Shown here: piece after piece, positions 20,709 to 30,355 of the stretch
Layout of the letters: the number at the start of each line of letters is the position of its first letter
Numbering within the stretch: position 1 is the first letter of the stretch
Source of the DNA: Microbacterium endophyticum
Lineage (GTDB): Bacteria > Actinomycetota > Actinomycetes > Actinomycetales > Microbacteriaceae
NCBI RefSeq assembly: GCF_011047135.1
Contig: NZ_CP049255.1
Span: 1-64,000, forward strand
Reading direction: 5' to 3'
DNA length: 64,000 nt
Made by a program: the position numbers and the translations under genes
The notes under the pieces: model-generated
Told to the model about the DNA's origin: nothing
The model's input: the letters and a program-made list of their open reading frames with translations, nothing else
The model's database searches: none

Positions 20709-22670
20709 ATGGCGATTCTTCCTACGATCCGCAGTCCCCGCGATCTCGACTATCTTTCCGAGCCCCAACTCATTGAGCTCGCGCAAGAGATCCGTGAGTT
20801 CTTGATTGAAAACGTCGCGCGGACAGGTGGTCACCTCGGGCCGAATCTCGGCGTCGTTGAATTGACGATAGCGATGCATCGCGTTTTCGATTCACCGAAA
20901 GACCCGATGATTTTTGACACCGGCCACCAGTCGTATGTACACAAGATGCTTACTGGCCGCCAGGACTTTTCGAACCTACGCACACGCGAAGGTCTCGCGG
21001 GGTACCCGCAGCGGTCAGAGAGTATCCACGATGTTGTGGAGTCCTCGCACGCTTCGAGCTCACTGAGTTGGGCCGACGGAATTTCTCGAGCGCTATCGCG
21101 GACGGGCCGGCGCGATCGGCACGTTATCGCTATGGTCGGCGACGGCGCGCTCACCGGGGGAATGACCTGGGAAGCGCTGAACAACATTTCCGATGACAAC
21201 GACCGCAACCTCGTCATTATCGTTAACGACAACGGTCGGTCTTACGCCCCTACGATCGGCGGAATGGCTCGGTATCTCAACCGCGTGCGGACCGCCGACA
21301 CGTATCGCGAATTGCGGCACCGTTCCGACACGATGTCGCGGCGACTCGGGCCGGCTGGACGCGCGCTTTACCGCGGCCTCCGCGGCGGAATGCACGGATT
21401 TCTCTCCCGATTCACGAATAACGAAGCACTGTACTCGAACCTGGACATCAAGTACCTCGGGCCAGTCGATGGGCATGATCTACCAGGAATGATCGAAACC
21501 CTGCGCCTCGCGAAAGACTACGGCGCACCGGTGATTGTGCACGCGATTACCGAGAAGGGCCGCGGCTACGAACCTGCAAGAAACGACGAAGCCGATCAAT
21601 TCCATGCTGTCGGACGCATCGACCCCGTCACTGGCGAAGCGATCGGCGGCGGCGGCGGTAGCTCCTGGACCGACGTATTCGCGGCGGAACTCCCTGAAAT
21701 TGCCGCGGAACGTGATGACGTTATTGCCATTACAGCAGCGATGCTTCGACCCACGGGCCTCCAACTATTCGCGGAAAGATATCCGGACCGCGTGCTCGAC
21801 GTCGGCATCGCGGAGCAGCACGCTGTCACGTCAGCGGCAGGACTAGCCTTTGGTGGTCTGCATCCTGTAGTGGCGCTCTATGCGACATTTATCAACCGCG
21901 CGTTTGACCAGGTGCTAATGGATGTTGCGTTGCACCGCGCCGGAGTGACTTTCGTTCTCGATCGTGCCGGAGTGACGGGTCCAGACGGTCCGAGTCATCA
22001 CGGGATCTGGGACCTCGCGATGCTCCAGATCGTTCCAGGCATCCGAATTGCCGTGCCACGGGATGCTGCGCGCGTTCGTGAAGAATTGCGCGAAGCAGTG
22101 GAAGTGAACGATGCGCCCACGGTGCTGCGGTTTCCCAAAGGCAGCGTTGGCGAGGAAATTCCTGCCATTGAGCGTCTGGAAGATGGCGTCGATGTCTTGG
22201 CCCGAAGCAAGACTAGGGACGTCCTTGTCATCGGTATCGGCCCGATGGCTCACGTAGCCGTCGACGTCGCCCGGCGGCTAGAAGCCCAGGGTATCGGCGC
22301 GACTGTCGTTGACCCGCGGTGGGTGATTCCAGTTCAACCCTCGTTGGTAGAACTGTCCGCGCAGCATCGCCTCGTCATCACTATCGAAGACGGCATCCGG
22401 GTGGGAGGCATAGGTACCCGCATCAGACAGGTTCTCCGAGAGGCGGGGGTCGACACGGCCGTTGACGAGTTGGGAGTCCCAGACGAGTTCATCGCGCACG
22501 CGAGCCGCGAACAGATCTTGGATGACGCCGGCCTCACTGCTGCCAAGATCGCTCAAGACGTTGTAGCGCAGGTACTAGGGACTCGAATTCCGGTGGCGCG
22601 CCAAACAAATGAGACGGCGCCGATTTGGATGGCCGACGAAGCGAAGTCCAACGCTAGAGACGACGCTTAA
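20709..22670 (+). CDS. dxs: 1-deoxy-D-xylulose-5-phosphate synthase
   Basis: A 653-residue thiamine-diphosphate enzyme that condenses pyruvate and glyceraldehyde 3-phosphate in the first step of the non-mevalonate isoprenoid pathway. It has the TPP motif GDGALTGGMTWEALNN, an N-terminal GHLGPNLGVVELT block, and the C-terminal pyrimidine-domain DVGIAEQHAVTSAAGLAFGG. The ATG has AAAGGA seven bases upstream. It is a single gene between terminators, separated by about 100 bases from the acnA terminator. Confidence 0.96.
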   Translation: MAILPTIRSPRDLDYLSEPQLIELAQEIREFLIENVARTGGHLGPNLGVVELTIAMHRVFDSPKDPMIFDTGHQSYVHKMLTGRQDFSNLRTREGLAGYPQRSESIHDVVESSHASSSLSWADGISRALSRTGRRDRHVIAMVGDGALTGGMTWEALNNISDDNDRNLVIIVNDNGRSYAPTIGGMARYLNRVRTADTYRELRHRSDTMSRRLGPAGRALYRGLRGGMHGFLSRFTNNEALYSNLDIKYLGPVDGHDLPGMIETLRLAKDYGAPVIVHAITEKGRGYEPARNDEADQFHAVGRIDPVTGEAIGGGGGSSWTDVFAAELPEIAAERDDVIAITAAMLRPTGLQLFAERYPDRVLDVGIAEQHAVTSAAGLAFGGLHPVVALYATFINRAFDQVLMDVALHRAGVTFVLDRAGVTGPDGPSHHGIWDLAMLQIVPGIRIAVPRDAARVREELREAVEVNDAPTVLRFPKGSVGEEIPAIERLEDGVDVLARSKTRDVLVIGIGPMAHVAVDVARRLEAQGIGATVVDPRWVIPVQPSLVELSAQHRLVITIEDGIRVGGIGTRIRQVLREAGVDTAVDELGVPDEFIAHASREQILDDAGLTAAKIAQDVVAQVLGTRIPVARQTNETAPIWMADEAKSNARDDA

Positions 22671-22682
22671 CGTCAAAAGAAT

Positions 22683-22718
22683 GGGGGTGGCCGCAGAGTA
22701 ACTTCTGCTGCCACCCCC
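22683..22718. terminator. Bidirectional terminator between dxs and fadB
   Basis: GGGGGTGGC...GCCACCCCC with an inner GCAGA...TCTGC stem forms a long hairpin. TTCTAATTTTATT follows on the plus strand and ATTCTTTT on the minus strand, so it can end both convergent transcripts. Confidence 0.85.
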
Positions 22719-22729
22719 TTCTAATTTTA

Positions 22730-24874
22730 TTAGGAGCTGAACCCGACAATGGGAGGGTGATGGAATGTATCTGAGAAAACACGCTCCGACGCGCCCTCCC
22801 TGTCGAGGTAGGGCGATGCACCACCGTCGATGAAGGGCCACGCGGCGCCCAGAATCAGGCAAAGATCAATGTCTTCTACCTCCGGCACGACGCCCTCATC
22901 AAGCATGGTTTTGATCTCACGCGCGAGGCCATCCTGCACGCGAGAGAGGATTTCTTCCGCTGTCGCAGGAGTCGTACCCACGTTGCCCTTCAAGACCTTC
23001 TCAGCGGGTTTGGTCCACCCCGTGACTTTGCCATTCTTGTCTTTTTCGACAACGCGCTCGAGGGCCGCCAACTCGTGGAGGTTTTCGGACGAGAAGAATC
23101 GGTCGGGGAATGCTGATGCCATCGTGTCCTGCACGTGCGCTGCCACTTTCCACCCCACGAGGTCGATGAGCTGGAACGGCGTCATCGGCAGTCCCAGCGG
23201 GCCGAACGCTTTCTCAACTGTCAACAATGGTGTGCCCTCGTAAACGGCACGAGCGGCCTCTCCCATGACCTTCGCAAGCAATCTATTGACAACGAACCCG
23301 GGAGCATCCGCGGTCAACACGGCGTTTTTACCCAATCCGCGAGCCACGACGAACGCAGTCGACAGGGCGGCGTCATTCGCGAGCGGGGTGTTGACGATCT
23401 CGATCAATGGCATGACTGCGACCGGATTGAAGAAGTGGAATCCGACGAGACGTTCGGGGTGTTCTAACTTGGAGCCGATCTCTTCCACCGACAGCGACGA
23501 AGTGTTCGTTGCCAAAATCGCGTCAGGCGCGATGATTCGTTCGATCTCTCCGAAGACCGCCTGTTTGACGCCCACCTCTTCGAAAACCGCCTCGATAACG
23601 AAGTCACAATCGGCGTATTCGCTTTTGTCTGTGGTGCCTCGAACCAGGTCGCGCAATCGATTGGCGGTGTCGCCGTCGAGTCGACCCTTTTGCTCGAGCT
23701 TGGAAATCTCGCCATGTATCGACTCAACCCCCTTGTCGACGCGGGATTGGTCGAGATCAGTGATGAGGACCGGCACCTGAAGCTTGCGGACGAAAAGCAG
23801 CGCAAATTGGCTTGCCATGAGGCCTGCTCCGATAATGCCAACTTTTGACACCTTCTTTGCCAGGGACTTGTCCGGTGCACCCACAGGTCGCTTGGCCCGC
23901 TTCTGGACTAGGTCGAAAGCGTACATAGACGCCGCGAACTGGTCTCCGGATATCAGATCCGCAAGTGCTTCATCCTCGCGCGCGAATCCTTCATCCGGAG
24001 TCCCGCTTTTTGCTGCATCGAGTAAATCGAGCGCAACATAGGGGGAGCGAGGGACAGTGCCGATGCGACTCTCGAGCATAGTTCGCGCCATCTTGATGGC
24101 AATCGGCCATTTCGTGATCCGCTCGAACTTCCCGGGCACGTTCTTGCGGTTGACCTTGGTCGCGCCTGTTAATACAGCGTCGGCCCAACGGAGAGAGTCT
24201 TCGAGGTAGTTCGCTGCCGGAAAAATAGCGTCCACGATCCCAAGCTCGTACGCGGCAGCGGGCTTCAGCGTTCGGTTCTGCTTCAGTGGGTTGGAGACGA
24301 CCACATCGAGAGCTTTCTCGATACCAATCAAATTCGGAAGCAAGTAGGCGCCTCCCCAACCGGGGATAATTCCAAGGAACACCTCTGGGAGCGCAATCGC
24401 CGCAGCTGAGGCGTCGACTGTTCGGTACGTCGCATGGAGCGCGATCTCGAGACCGCCGCCGAGAGCAAGACCATTGACGAAGACGAAACTCGGAACGCCG
24501 AGCGTGCTCAGCTTGGACAGTACCTGGTGACCGCGTTGCGCAACAAGGCGGGCATTCTCTTTCGAACCGACCCGCGAGATGTCGCTGAGATCCGCACCGG
24601 CAGCAAGGATGTACTGCTTTCCCGTGATCGCAACAGCATCAATCTCGCCAGCAGCGGCCCGGGTCTTCATCTCGTCGAGCCTCTCGCCCAACTCGGCGAG
24701 AGTCGCGGGACCAAGGGTATTTGGACGTGTGTGATCTCGGCCATTATCGAGCGTGATGAGAGCAAGCTTTCGTCCCGATGCCAGTGTCACATCACGGGAT
24801 ATTGAATGCGTGACTACTTCGCCCTCCGTCAGAGCATTGAGAGGAGTGAAGTCGATGTCGTCGTAGGTCATCAT
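22730..24874 (-). CDS. fadB: Fatty-acid oxidation complex alpha subunit: enoyl-CoA hydratase / 3-hydroxyacyl-CoA dehydrogenase
   Basis: A 714-residue two-enzyme protein of beta-oxidation. Residues ~1-300 form a crotonase fold with GGGLEIALHATYRT and the later ECH block LPEVFLGIIPGWGGAYLLPNL. Residues ~340-620 form the NAD-dependent dehydrogenase with Rossmann motif GIIGAGLMASQFA, the ATNTSSLSVEEI block and the catalytic-His stretch VGFHFFNPVAVMPLIEI. Two ATG codons (24874, 24871) are equivalent starts. It is 11 bases after the fadA stop, so the genes form an fadA-fadB operon. Confidence 0.93.
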   Translation of the reverse strand: MMTYDDIDFTPLNALTEGEVVTHSISRDVTLASGRKLALITLDNGRDHTRPNTLGPATLAELGERLDEMKTRAAAGEIDAVAITGKQYILAAGADLSDISRVGSKENARLVAQRGHQVLSKLSTLGVPSFVFVNGLALGGGLEIALHATYRTVDASAAAIALPEVFLGIIPGWGGAYLLPNLIGIEKALDVVVSNPLKQNRTLKPAAAYELGIVDAIFPAANYLEDSLRWADAVLTGATKVNRKNVPGKFERITKWPIAIKMARTMLESRIGTVPRSPYVALDLLDAAKSGTPDEGFAREDEALADLISGDQFAASMYAFDLVQKRAKRPVGAPDKSLAKKVSKVGIIGAGLMASQFALLFVRKLQVPVLITDLDQSRVDKGVESIHGEISKLEQKGRLDGDTANRLRDLVRGTTDKSEYADCDFVIEAVFEEVGVKQAVFGEIERIIAPDAILATNTSSLSVEEIGSKLEHPERLVGFHFFNPVAVMPLIEIVNTPLANDAALSTAFVVARGLGKNAVLTADAPGFVVNRLLAKVMGEAARAVYEGTPLLTVEKAFGPLGLPMTPFQLIDLVGWKVAAHVQDTMASAFPDRFFSSENLHELAALERVVEKDKNGKVTGWTKPAEKVLKGNVGTTPATAEEILSRVQDGLAREIKTMLDEGVVPEVEDIDLCLILGAAWPFIDGGASPYLDREGASERVFSDTFHHPPIVGFSS

Positions 24875-24885
24875 TGCGTTGCTTC

Positions 24886-26091
24886 TCACTTCTTCTTCTT
24901 GCCGTCAAAGAACGGGTTTTCCCAGATGACCGAACCGCCCTGACCAAGGCCCACGCACATGGCAGTGAGGCCGTAGCGAACATCGGGGCGTTCTGCGAAC
25001 TGGGCAGCGAGCTGAATCATCAGGCGCACCCCGGAAGCCGCGAGCGGATGCCCCACCGCAATTGCGCCTCCCCACTGATTCACTCGGGGATCGTCGTCGG
25101 CGATGCCAAAGTGATCGAGGAACGAGATGACCTGTACCGCGAAGGCCTCATTCAGCTCGAACAGCCCAATGTCGGAAATTGAGAGTCCGGCCTTCTTCAG
25201 CGCTTTCTCTGTCGAGGGAATGGGGCCAATGCCCATGATCTCGGGTTGAACTCCGGCGAAGGCGAACGAGACGAGCTTCATCTTGGGTGTCAGAGATAGC
25301 TCTTTTACGGCCTGGCCCCCCGCAAGTAGTCCCATCGTGGCGCCGTCAGTGAGTGGTGACGCGGTGCCCGCGGTCACACGACCGTGCGGACGAAACGGCG
25401 TTTTCAGCGTCGCAAGTCCCGCGAGAGTCGTTTCTGGCCGTCGCCCCTCATCCTCGGTCGCAAGCCCCCAAGCTCCGTCTGCGTCTTTCGTTGCTACTGA
25501 AACCAGGTCGGGCTGGATCTTGCCTGCGTCGTATGCGGCTTGCGCCTTCTGCTGGCTGAGCATTCCGAAAGTGTCAGTGCGCGCCTTCGTCAAGTGCGGG
25601 AAGCGGTCGTGGATGCGTTCCGCTGTTACTCCCATGTTGAGCGCGCCAGGGTCGACCATCCGCTCCGCGACGAACCGCGGGTTCGGGTCAGCGTTGGCGC
25701 CAATGGGATGACGCCCCATGTGCTCGACGCCACCGGCGAGAGCTATGTCATACATACCGATGCCAATAGACCCGGCCATCGTCGTCACGCTCGTCATCGC
25801 ACCCGCACACATGCGGTCAATCGCGAAACCTGGAACTGTCATAGGAAGTCCAGCGAGAATCGCGGCTGATCGCCCGAGCGTCAGGCCCTGATCGCCAGTC
25901 TGGCTCGTCGCAGCGATCGCTACATCATCCACGCGCTCGGGCGATACGCCCGGATTTCGCTCCATCACGCCAATGATCGTCTTAACGACGAGGTCATCGG
26001 CCCGGGTGTTCCAATACATGCCCTTCTCGCCGGCGCGTCCAAACGGTGTTCTCATGCCATCGACGAAAAAGACGTCTGCAATGTGGGCCAC
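24886..26091 (-). CDS. fadA: Acetyl-CoA acyltransferase (3-ketoacyl-CoA thiolase)
   Basis: A 401-residue thiolase, the beta subunit partner of FadB, which cleaves 3-ketoacyl-CoA. The nucleophile Cys is in DRMCAGAMTSV, the catalytic His in VGHPLAASG, and the second Cys in MCVGLGQGG. It ends in an unusual poly-lysine tail (GKKKK). The GTG at 26091 has GGAGG six bases upstream and is preferred to a 41-residue-longer frame. A TAGGCT box about 35 bases before the start may be its promoter. Confidence 0.94.
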   Translation of the reverse strand: MAHIADVFFVDGMRTPFGRAGEKGMYWNTRADDLVVKTIIGVMERNPGVSPERVDDVAIAATSQTGDQGLTLGRSAAILAGLPMTVPGFAIDRMCAGAMTSVTTMAGSIGIGMYDIALAGGVEHMGRHPIGANADPNPRFVAERMVDPGALNMGVTAERIHDRFPHLTKARTDTFGMLSQQKAQAAYDAGKIQPDLVSVATKDADGAWGLATEDEGRRPETTLAGLATLKTPFRPHGRVTAGTASPLTDGATMGLLAGGQAVKELSLTPKMKLVSFAFAGVQPEIMGIGPIPSTEKALKKAGLSISDIGLFELNEAFAVQVISFLDHFGIADDDPRVNQWGGAIAVGHPLAASGVRLMIQLAAQFAERPDVRYGLTAMCVGLGQGGSVIWENPFFDGKKKK

Positions 26092-26164
26092 TCTGCCTCC
26101 AACTTTCGGGAATGAAACCAGCCTAGAGAGCGGGAGTGAGCCCCAAGAATCGCTTGGGTTGAAC

Positions 26165-27361
26165 CTACGAAGAGCTCTCCGGCGTGGGCTCAGCGCTTTG
26201 CACGGAATCCACAAAGGCTGAAGCGATCACCTGTGCGGTTTGGGCAATTTGCCATTGACGCGCGTGTGCTGCTGCGAGTGCCTCAGCGATGGATTCCTTG
26301 TTTAATGGTTCCGGAGGCGACCACGCTAGCCGTCGGAGCGTGTCAGGGGTTAACAAATTTTCGGTCGGCATCCCTAGCGCCTCGGCGAGTTCTTCGATCT
26401 TCGGCCGAACGTTCTTTAGCCGCGCGTCTGCCGCGGGGTTCCGATCCACCCACGCACGAGGGGGAGGCAGCGTATCACTCTGGATACGTTCGGGTGGAAG
26501 GATTTCTGCCGATCTCCCGCGCTCGATGGCATCCCACCAGCGGTCAAGTTGGGTGCGACTCGCGCGGCCGGTGAAGTCCTTCAGAGCTCCGAGCTCCCGC
26601 TTGGTCTTCGGATTGGCTCGAATGGCAGCCACAAGAGCCCGATCCGGGACCAACCTGCCTGGGGAGACATCTTCGGCACGCGCAAAGTCCTCGCGAGCTG
26701 TCCAGAGCTCTCGCGCTATAGCAAGCGATTGACGCCCTCGGACGGTGTGAAGGCCGCTGAGCCGTCGCCAGGGATCTTCACGCGGCGGTTTCGGAAGACG
26801 CGCGAGAACCGCGGCGAACTCCTCAGCTGCGATGTCCGACTTCTGTTGGTCCTGGAGTTCCTGATCGAGCGCATCCCGAACATCGATCAGGTGGGCGACG
26901 TCCAAAGCTGCGTATTCGAGCCAGCTTTGGGGGAGAGGTCTCGTCGACCAATCAGCAGCCGAATGTGCCTTGGCAAGAGATATTCCGAGCGTCGACTCCA
27001 CGACGGCACCGAGTCCCACACGTTCGTGTCCCAGGAGGCGCGCAGCAAGTTCGGTGTCGAAAATAGTTGCAGGCGAGAGGTCGAGCTCGCGCAGAGAGGG
27101 AAGATCTTGGCTCGCGGCGTGTAGAACCCATTCGACGTCGCCGATAGCCTCCTGCAGCAGAGTGAAGTCGCCGATCGGCGGCGGATCAAACAGGAAGAGA
27201 CCAGCATCTCTGCGGAACACCTGAACGAGATACGCGCGCTGTGAGTACCGAAACCCCGAGGCGCGCTCAACATCGACAGCCACGGGGCCGTGGCCCGCGG
27301 CGAGTGAAGCCGCTGCCGCTGCGAAATCCTCCTGGCGATCAATGACTTCGTACTCAGTCAT
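26165..27361 (-). CDS. rnd: Ribonuclease D
   Basis: A 398-residue 3'-5' exonuclease of the DEDDy type with an HRDC domain. The exonuclease residues are visible: AVDVERASGFRYSQ (Asp, Glu), LHAASQDLPSL (Asp) and EYAALDVAHL (Tyr, Asp). The HRDC domain is around residues 200-280 (WRRLSGLHTVRGRQSLAIARELW). It probably acts in tRNA or structured-RNA 3' maturation. The ATG at 27361 overlaps the DUF3000 stop by eight bases (ATGACTGA), so the two are coupled. Confidence 0.93.
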   Translation of the reverse strand: MTEYEVIDRQEDFAAAAASLAAGHGPVAVDVERASGFRYSQRAYLVQVFRRDAGLFLFDPPPIGDFTLLQEAIGDVEWVLHAASQDLPSLRELDLSPATIFDTELAARLLGHERVGLGAVVESTLGISLAKAHSAADWSTRPLPQSWLEYAALDVAHLIDVRDALDQELQDQQKSDIAAEEFAAVLARLPKPPREDPWRRLSGLHTVRGRQSLAIARELWTAREDFARAEDVSPGRLVPDRALVAAIRANPKTKRELGALKDFTGRASRTQLDRWWDAIERGRSAEILPPERIQSDTLPPPRAWVDRNPAADARLKNVRPKIEELAEALGMPTENLLTPDTLRRLAWSPPEPLNKESIAEALAAAHARQWQIAQTAQVIASAFVDSVQSAEPTPESSS

Positions 27362-27938
27362 CCTGTCGCGCTCCTGCACTAATCACCTGGATTCCTTCCG
27401 AGCCGGGCGGCAACCCAGCGAGCATGCACACAAGTTCTGCCCACGCCTCAACGTGTACAGCGAGCGATCCCGTGGGAGTCCACGAAGCTCGCAATTCTAT
27501 CTGTGCTCCGTCACCTTCGTCGGCGAGGTGACCGAAGCCTTTCGACAAAGTCTTGGTGGCCGTGCCTGAGGCGGAGCTATATTCCGCAGCACGAGAGTCC
27601 AGTGCGTCCATTAGCCACGACCAGGCGACGTCCGTGACGAGTGGGTCGATTCCGATATCTGGCTCGAGAGGGGCTTGCGCGAAACAAACTACTCGCCACG
27701 AACCCTCCCAAGCATCGGGCGATTCTGGATCGTGCAGCAGGATGAAGCGTCCGGTTCCATACGGTGAATCCTCGGAATGCTCCTCAGGTCTCACATCACC
27801 CGCAAGCGCGATTGCGAAGGGAGCAAGACCGGAAGGCGCCGGAATTTCTCGCACGACGAAGTCATCGCGAAAGCTGATTTCACGGATTTCAGCTTCGGCG
27901 CGCTCGAATGTCGCGGAGAGAAGACGGGGGTCGGCCAC
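27354..27938 (-). CDS. DUF3000 family protein
   Basis: A 194-residue soluble acidic protein of an actinobacterial family that precedes RNase D. A conserved stretch near the N-terminus is REIPAPSGLAPFAIALAGDV. The function is unknown. The GTG start lies six bases after a TAGTCT -10 box on the minus strand, so the mRNA is leaderless. It heads the DUF3000-rnd operon. Confidence 0.87.
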   Translation of the reverse strand: MADPRLLSATFERAEAEIREISFRDDFVVREIPAPSGLAPFAIALAGDVRPEEHSEDSPYGTGRFILLHDPESPDAWEGSWRVVCFAQAPLEPDIGIDPLVTDVAWSWLMDALDSRAAEYSSASGTATKTLSKGFGHLADEGDGAQIELRASWTPTGSLAVHVEAWAELVCMLAGLPPGSEGIQVISAGARQDD

Positions 27939-27944
27939 GGCGAC

Positions 27945-27950
27945 AGACTA
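27945..27950 (-). promoter_or_regulatory. -10 box of leaderless DUF3000 promoter
   Basis: TAGTCT on the minus strand is followed by GTCGCC and the GTG start. It overlaps by two bases the plus-strand -10 box of the divergent hydrolase gene. Confidence 0.55.
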
Positions 27951-27954
27951 GGAT
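27949..27954 (+). promoter_or_regulatory. -10 box of the hydrolase promoter
   Basis: TAGGAT is followed by nine bases and the ATG at 27964. It shares its first two bases with the minus-strand DUF3000 -10 box, so the two promoters cannot both be occupied. Confidence 0.5.
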
Positions 27955-27963
27955 GAACCGACG

Positions 27964-29187
27964 ATGATGCCTTCCAGGCGCGCCGGGTCGCGCAACGCCT
28001 CTCCTGCCCTCAAAGCTGGCCTAAAGACCGCTCTTGTCGTTCTCAGCGGCGCTTTCGCTGTCGTGATGGGCGCGCTCGGAGTCGTCTCTGCGCACGTCGC
28101 CCGACTAGTGGTCACGCCGGCCGCTCGACGAGCCGATCTCAAAGTGCTCACTCTCGACACCAGCGCCCAAACGATCACTCTCTCGCGGACGCTCGACACC
28201 TCACTACCCGGCCGTTATGGCCTTTTCACCGTCGGCACCGAGCAGTACGTGAAAATCGGCACAGTTCTTGCCGAAGATGAAAAGACAGTCACGAGGAAGC
28301 TGCTGACGCACATCGGCCCCCACTCCAGGCTTGCACCCGATGCTGCGTTCAGCGGCTGGTACTTCGACCGGCCAGAGCAGCTTCATCTGCCATATGTTTC
28401 TGAGCTCATCGGATCCGCTGTCGGTCCATGCCCAGCGTGGCTCTTTCCGGCGCAGGAACCGTCGGATACGTGGTGCATCCAAGTTCATGGGCGCGGAACG
28501 ACTCGTGCCGAATGTCTGCGCGCCGTACCTCTCTTTCACTCGCTAGGAATCAACACGCTCGTCGTTTCGTACCGCAACGACGGCGAGGCGCCGCGCAGCC
28601 GTACTGGTACCTACGCGCTAGGTGCCACAGAGTGGCGGGATGTCGACGCGGCTGTTGGCTTTGCGCGCCGGCGTGGCGCGCAGCGGATCATCCTGATGGG
28701 ATGGTCGATGGGGGGAGCAATTGCTCTGCAACTGGCCCTCAGCTCGGCCCACCGCGACCGTATTGCGGGGATCATCCTTGACTCGCCGGTGATCGACTGG
28801 CGAGTGGTTCTGGACTACCAGGCTGCACAACTCGGGCTGCCACGGGTTGTCCGCGACCTCGCCATCCAAACCCTCAGCTCGGAGTGGGGAACCATGATCA
28901 CGAGGACCGGTGCTCCGATTCCGTTTGACCGGCTTGATGTGGTGTCCCGCGCTGATCACTTGCAGCATCCGATCCTCATTCTTCACAGCGACGATGACGG
29001 ATTCGTGCCTTCAGATGCGTCCCACGATCTTGCCACTGCACGACCAGATCTTGTCGAGATGAATGTTTTCGACACTGCCCGGCATACGAAACTCTGGAAC
29101 TACGACTCACAGCGGTGGGAACGAACGATCCGTGCTTGGATTCAAGAACGAGACGTCATACAACCACGCGCAGACGAAGGTAATTGA
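27964..29187 (+). CDS. Membrane-anchored alpha/beta hydrolase
   Basis: A 407-residue serine hydrolase-fold protein. The catalytic triad is readable: Ser in GWSMGGAIAL, Asp in LHSDDDGFVP, and His in DTARHTKLWN. Residues ~18-50 form one hydrophobic helix (TALVVLSGAFAVVMGALGVV) after a basic N-terminus, so it is probably membrane-anchored with the hydrolase domain outside or lipid-associated. The substrate is unknown. The last 32 bases overlap the 3' end of the convergent RibD-like gene. Confidence 0.82.
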   Translation: MMPSRRAGSRNASPALKAGLKTALVVLSGAFAVVMGALGVVSAHVARLVVTPAARRADLKVLTLDTSAQTITLSRTLDTSLPGRYGLFTVGTEQYVKIGTVLAEDEKTVTRKLLTHIGPHSRLAPDAAFSGWYFDRPEQLHLPYVSELIGSAVGPCPAWLFPAQEPSDTWCIQVHGRGTTRAECLRAVPLFHSLGINTLVVSYRNDGEAPRSRTGTYALGATEWRDVDAAVGFARRRGAQRIILMGWSMGGAIALQLALSSAHRDRIAGIILDSPVIDWRVVLDYQAAQLGLPRVVRDLAIQTLSSEWGTMITRTGAPIPFDRLDVVSRADHLQHPILILHSDDDGFVPSDASHDLATARPDLVEMNVFDTARHTKLWNYDSQRWERTIRAWIQERDVIQPRADEGN

Positions 29188-29890
29188 ATCCGGCACTGTC
29201 AGCGAGATGCCCCGCGACCTCTGTGCGAGGTCTGAATGCACGTTCGATGGTGAGAAACGGCGCATTGGCGGGCTCCAAAAGCGGCGCTACCGTGACGCAG
29301 TATTCGTCGATCACCCCCGCCTGAACAAATTGGGAAGCCAGCGAAGGGCCGCCTTCGCACACGACGCGGTGAAGTGCTCGTTCAGCCAACGCATCGATGA
29401 TGTCCTGCGGCGCAATCCGGCCGTCGGCTCCGCTCGCCAAAGCGACTATCTCGACAGGGTGGCTACCCAACTGGCGGCGCACCTCTTCGGCGCGTTCTTT
29501 CGCGCACACAATCAGCACCTGTCTGATTGACTCTTCATCATCCAGTCGTAGCTGATGTCCGGTCAGATTTCCCGATGAAGTGACAACGGCAAGCCGCGCG
29601 GTTCGCGGCACTATGTAGCCTTCCGCTCGCACGCTCTGTGCGCCGACGACAACGACATCAGCGTCACTCCTCACGACACCGAGAATCATTCGATCGACGG
29701 GATTCGTCAGCGTGTCACTGGTCCCGTCGGTACCCGCAGCTGAGCCCGTCAGGCTGGTAATCATGTTGAGGCGAACATACGTCGCGTCAGTTCGGGCGTA
29801 CTGACGCGTAATGAGATCGCGACACTCGGATGCATCGAGATCCACATCGACGGATGTGCTGTATTCGGTGGCTATCTGGGTCAGACGCAT
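29156..29890 (-). CDS. RibD C-terminal / dihydrofolate-reductase-like pyrimidine reductase
   Basis: A 244-residue protein of the RibD-C fold, the NADPH-dependent reductase class used on diaminouracil in riboflavin synthesis. Visible blocks are YVRLNMITSLTG, DRMILGVVRSDADVVVVGAQSVRAEGY (substrate/NADP site) and VCEGGPSLASQFVQAGVIDEY. There are no other riboflavin genes nearby, so its true substrate is open. It starts seven bases after sufE and is probably the last gene of the sulfurtransferase-sufE operon. Confidence 0.82.
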   Translation of the reverse strand: MRLTQIATEYSTSVDVDLDASECRDLITRQYARTDATYVRLNMITSLTGSAAGTDGTSDTLTNPVDRMILGVVRSDADVVVVGAQSVRAEGYIVPRTARLAVVTSSGNLTGHQLRLDDEESIRQVLIVCAKERAEEVRRQLGSHPVEIVALASGADGRIAPQDIIDALAERALHRVVCEGGPSLASQFVQAGVIDEYCVTVAPLLEPANAPFLTIERAFRPRTEVAGHLADSAGFNYLRLRVVV

Positions 29891-29897
29891 AGCACAT

Positions 29898-30335
29898 TCA
29901 CTTCATCGATTTTGCGCGGACCTGGCGCTTTGCTCGAAGCAGCATTCCCGTCATCCCTGAGATGCGAAGCGGCGACACCACTTTCGTCAGTCCGATCGAT
30001 TGCGGGTAGTCCTCTGGTATCGCTAAGACTTCTGTCACGGTGAGACCGGAAAGTCCCTGAACCAGGATGCTGGCAAAACCTCGCGTCGTCGGAGCTTCCT
30101 GGGGTGCTGTGGCGTACATGCGCACAGTATCTCCATCAACCTCGATCGCGATAAAGACGGGGGACTGGCATTCGGCGACCCGCTCGTAGAGCTCCGGATG
30201 GTCGGCATACTCGGCAGGCGCGGCTGGAAGTTCTTGGGAAAACTCAAGCAGCAGCTGTAGCCGCTCGGCTTCGGGTAGATCGAGAAAATCATCGCGAATT
30301 TCAGCGAGTGAGTCGGGAAGAAGATTTTCAGTCAT
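29898..30335 (-). CDS. sufE: SufE-family sulfur acceptor
   Basis: A 145-residue SufE homologue. SufE takes persulfide sulfur from a cysteine desulfurase onto a single cysteine; that cysteine is seen in RVAECQSPVF. The C-terminal half has the typical LSGLTVTEVLAIP stretch. GAGGAC lies about 12 bases before the ATG, and the gene begins 20 bases after the sulfurtransferase stop. No sufS lies near, so here it is paired with a rhodanese-type enzyme. Confidence 0.88.
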   Translation of the reverse strand: MTENLLPDSLAEIRDDFLDLPEAERLQLLLEFSQELPAAPAEYADHPELYERVAECQSPVFIAIEVDGDTVRMYATAPQEAPTTRGFASILVQGLSGLTVTEVLAIPEDYPQSIGLTKVVSPLRISGMTGMLLRAKRQVRAKSMK

Positions 30336-30355
30336 GTTGTATACGTCCTCTCGTA

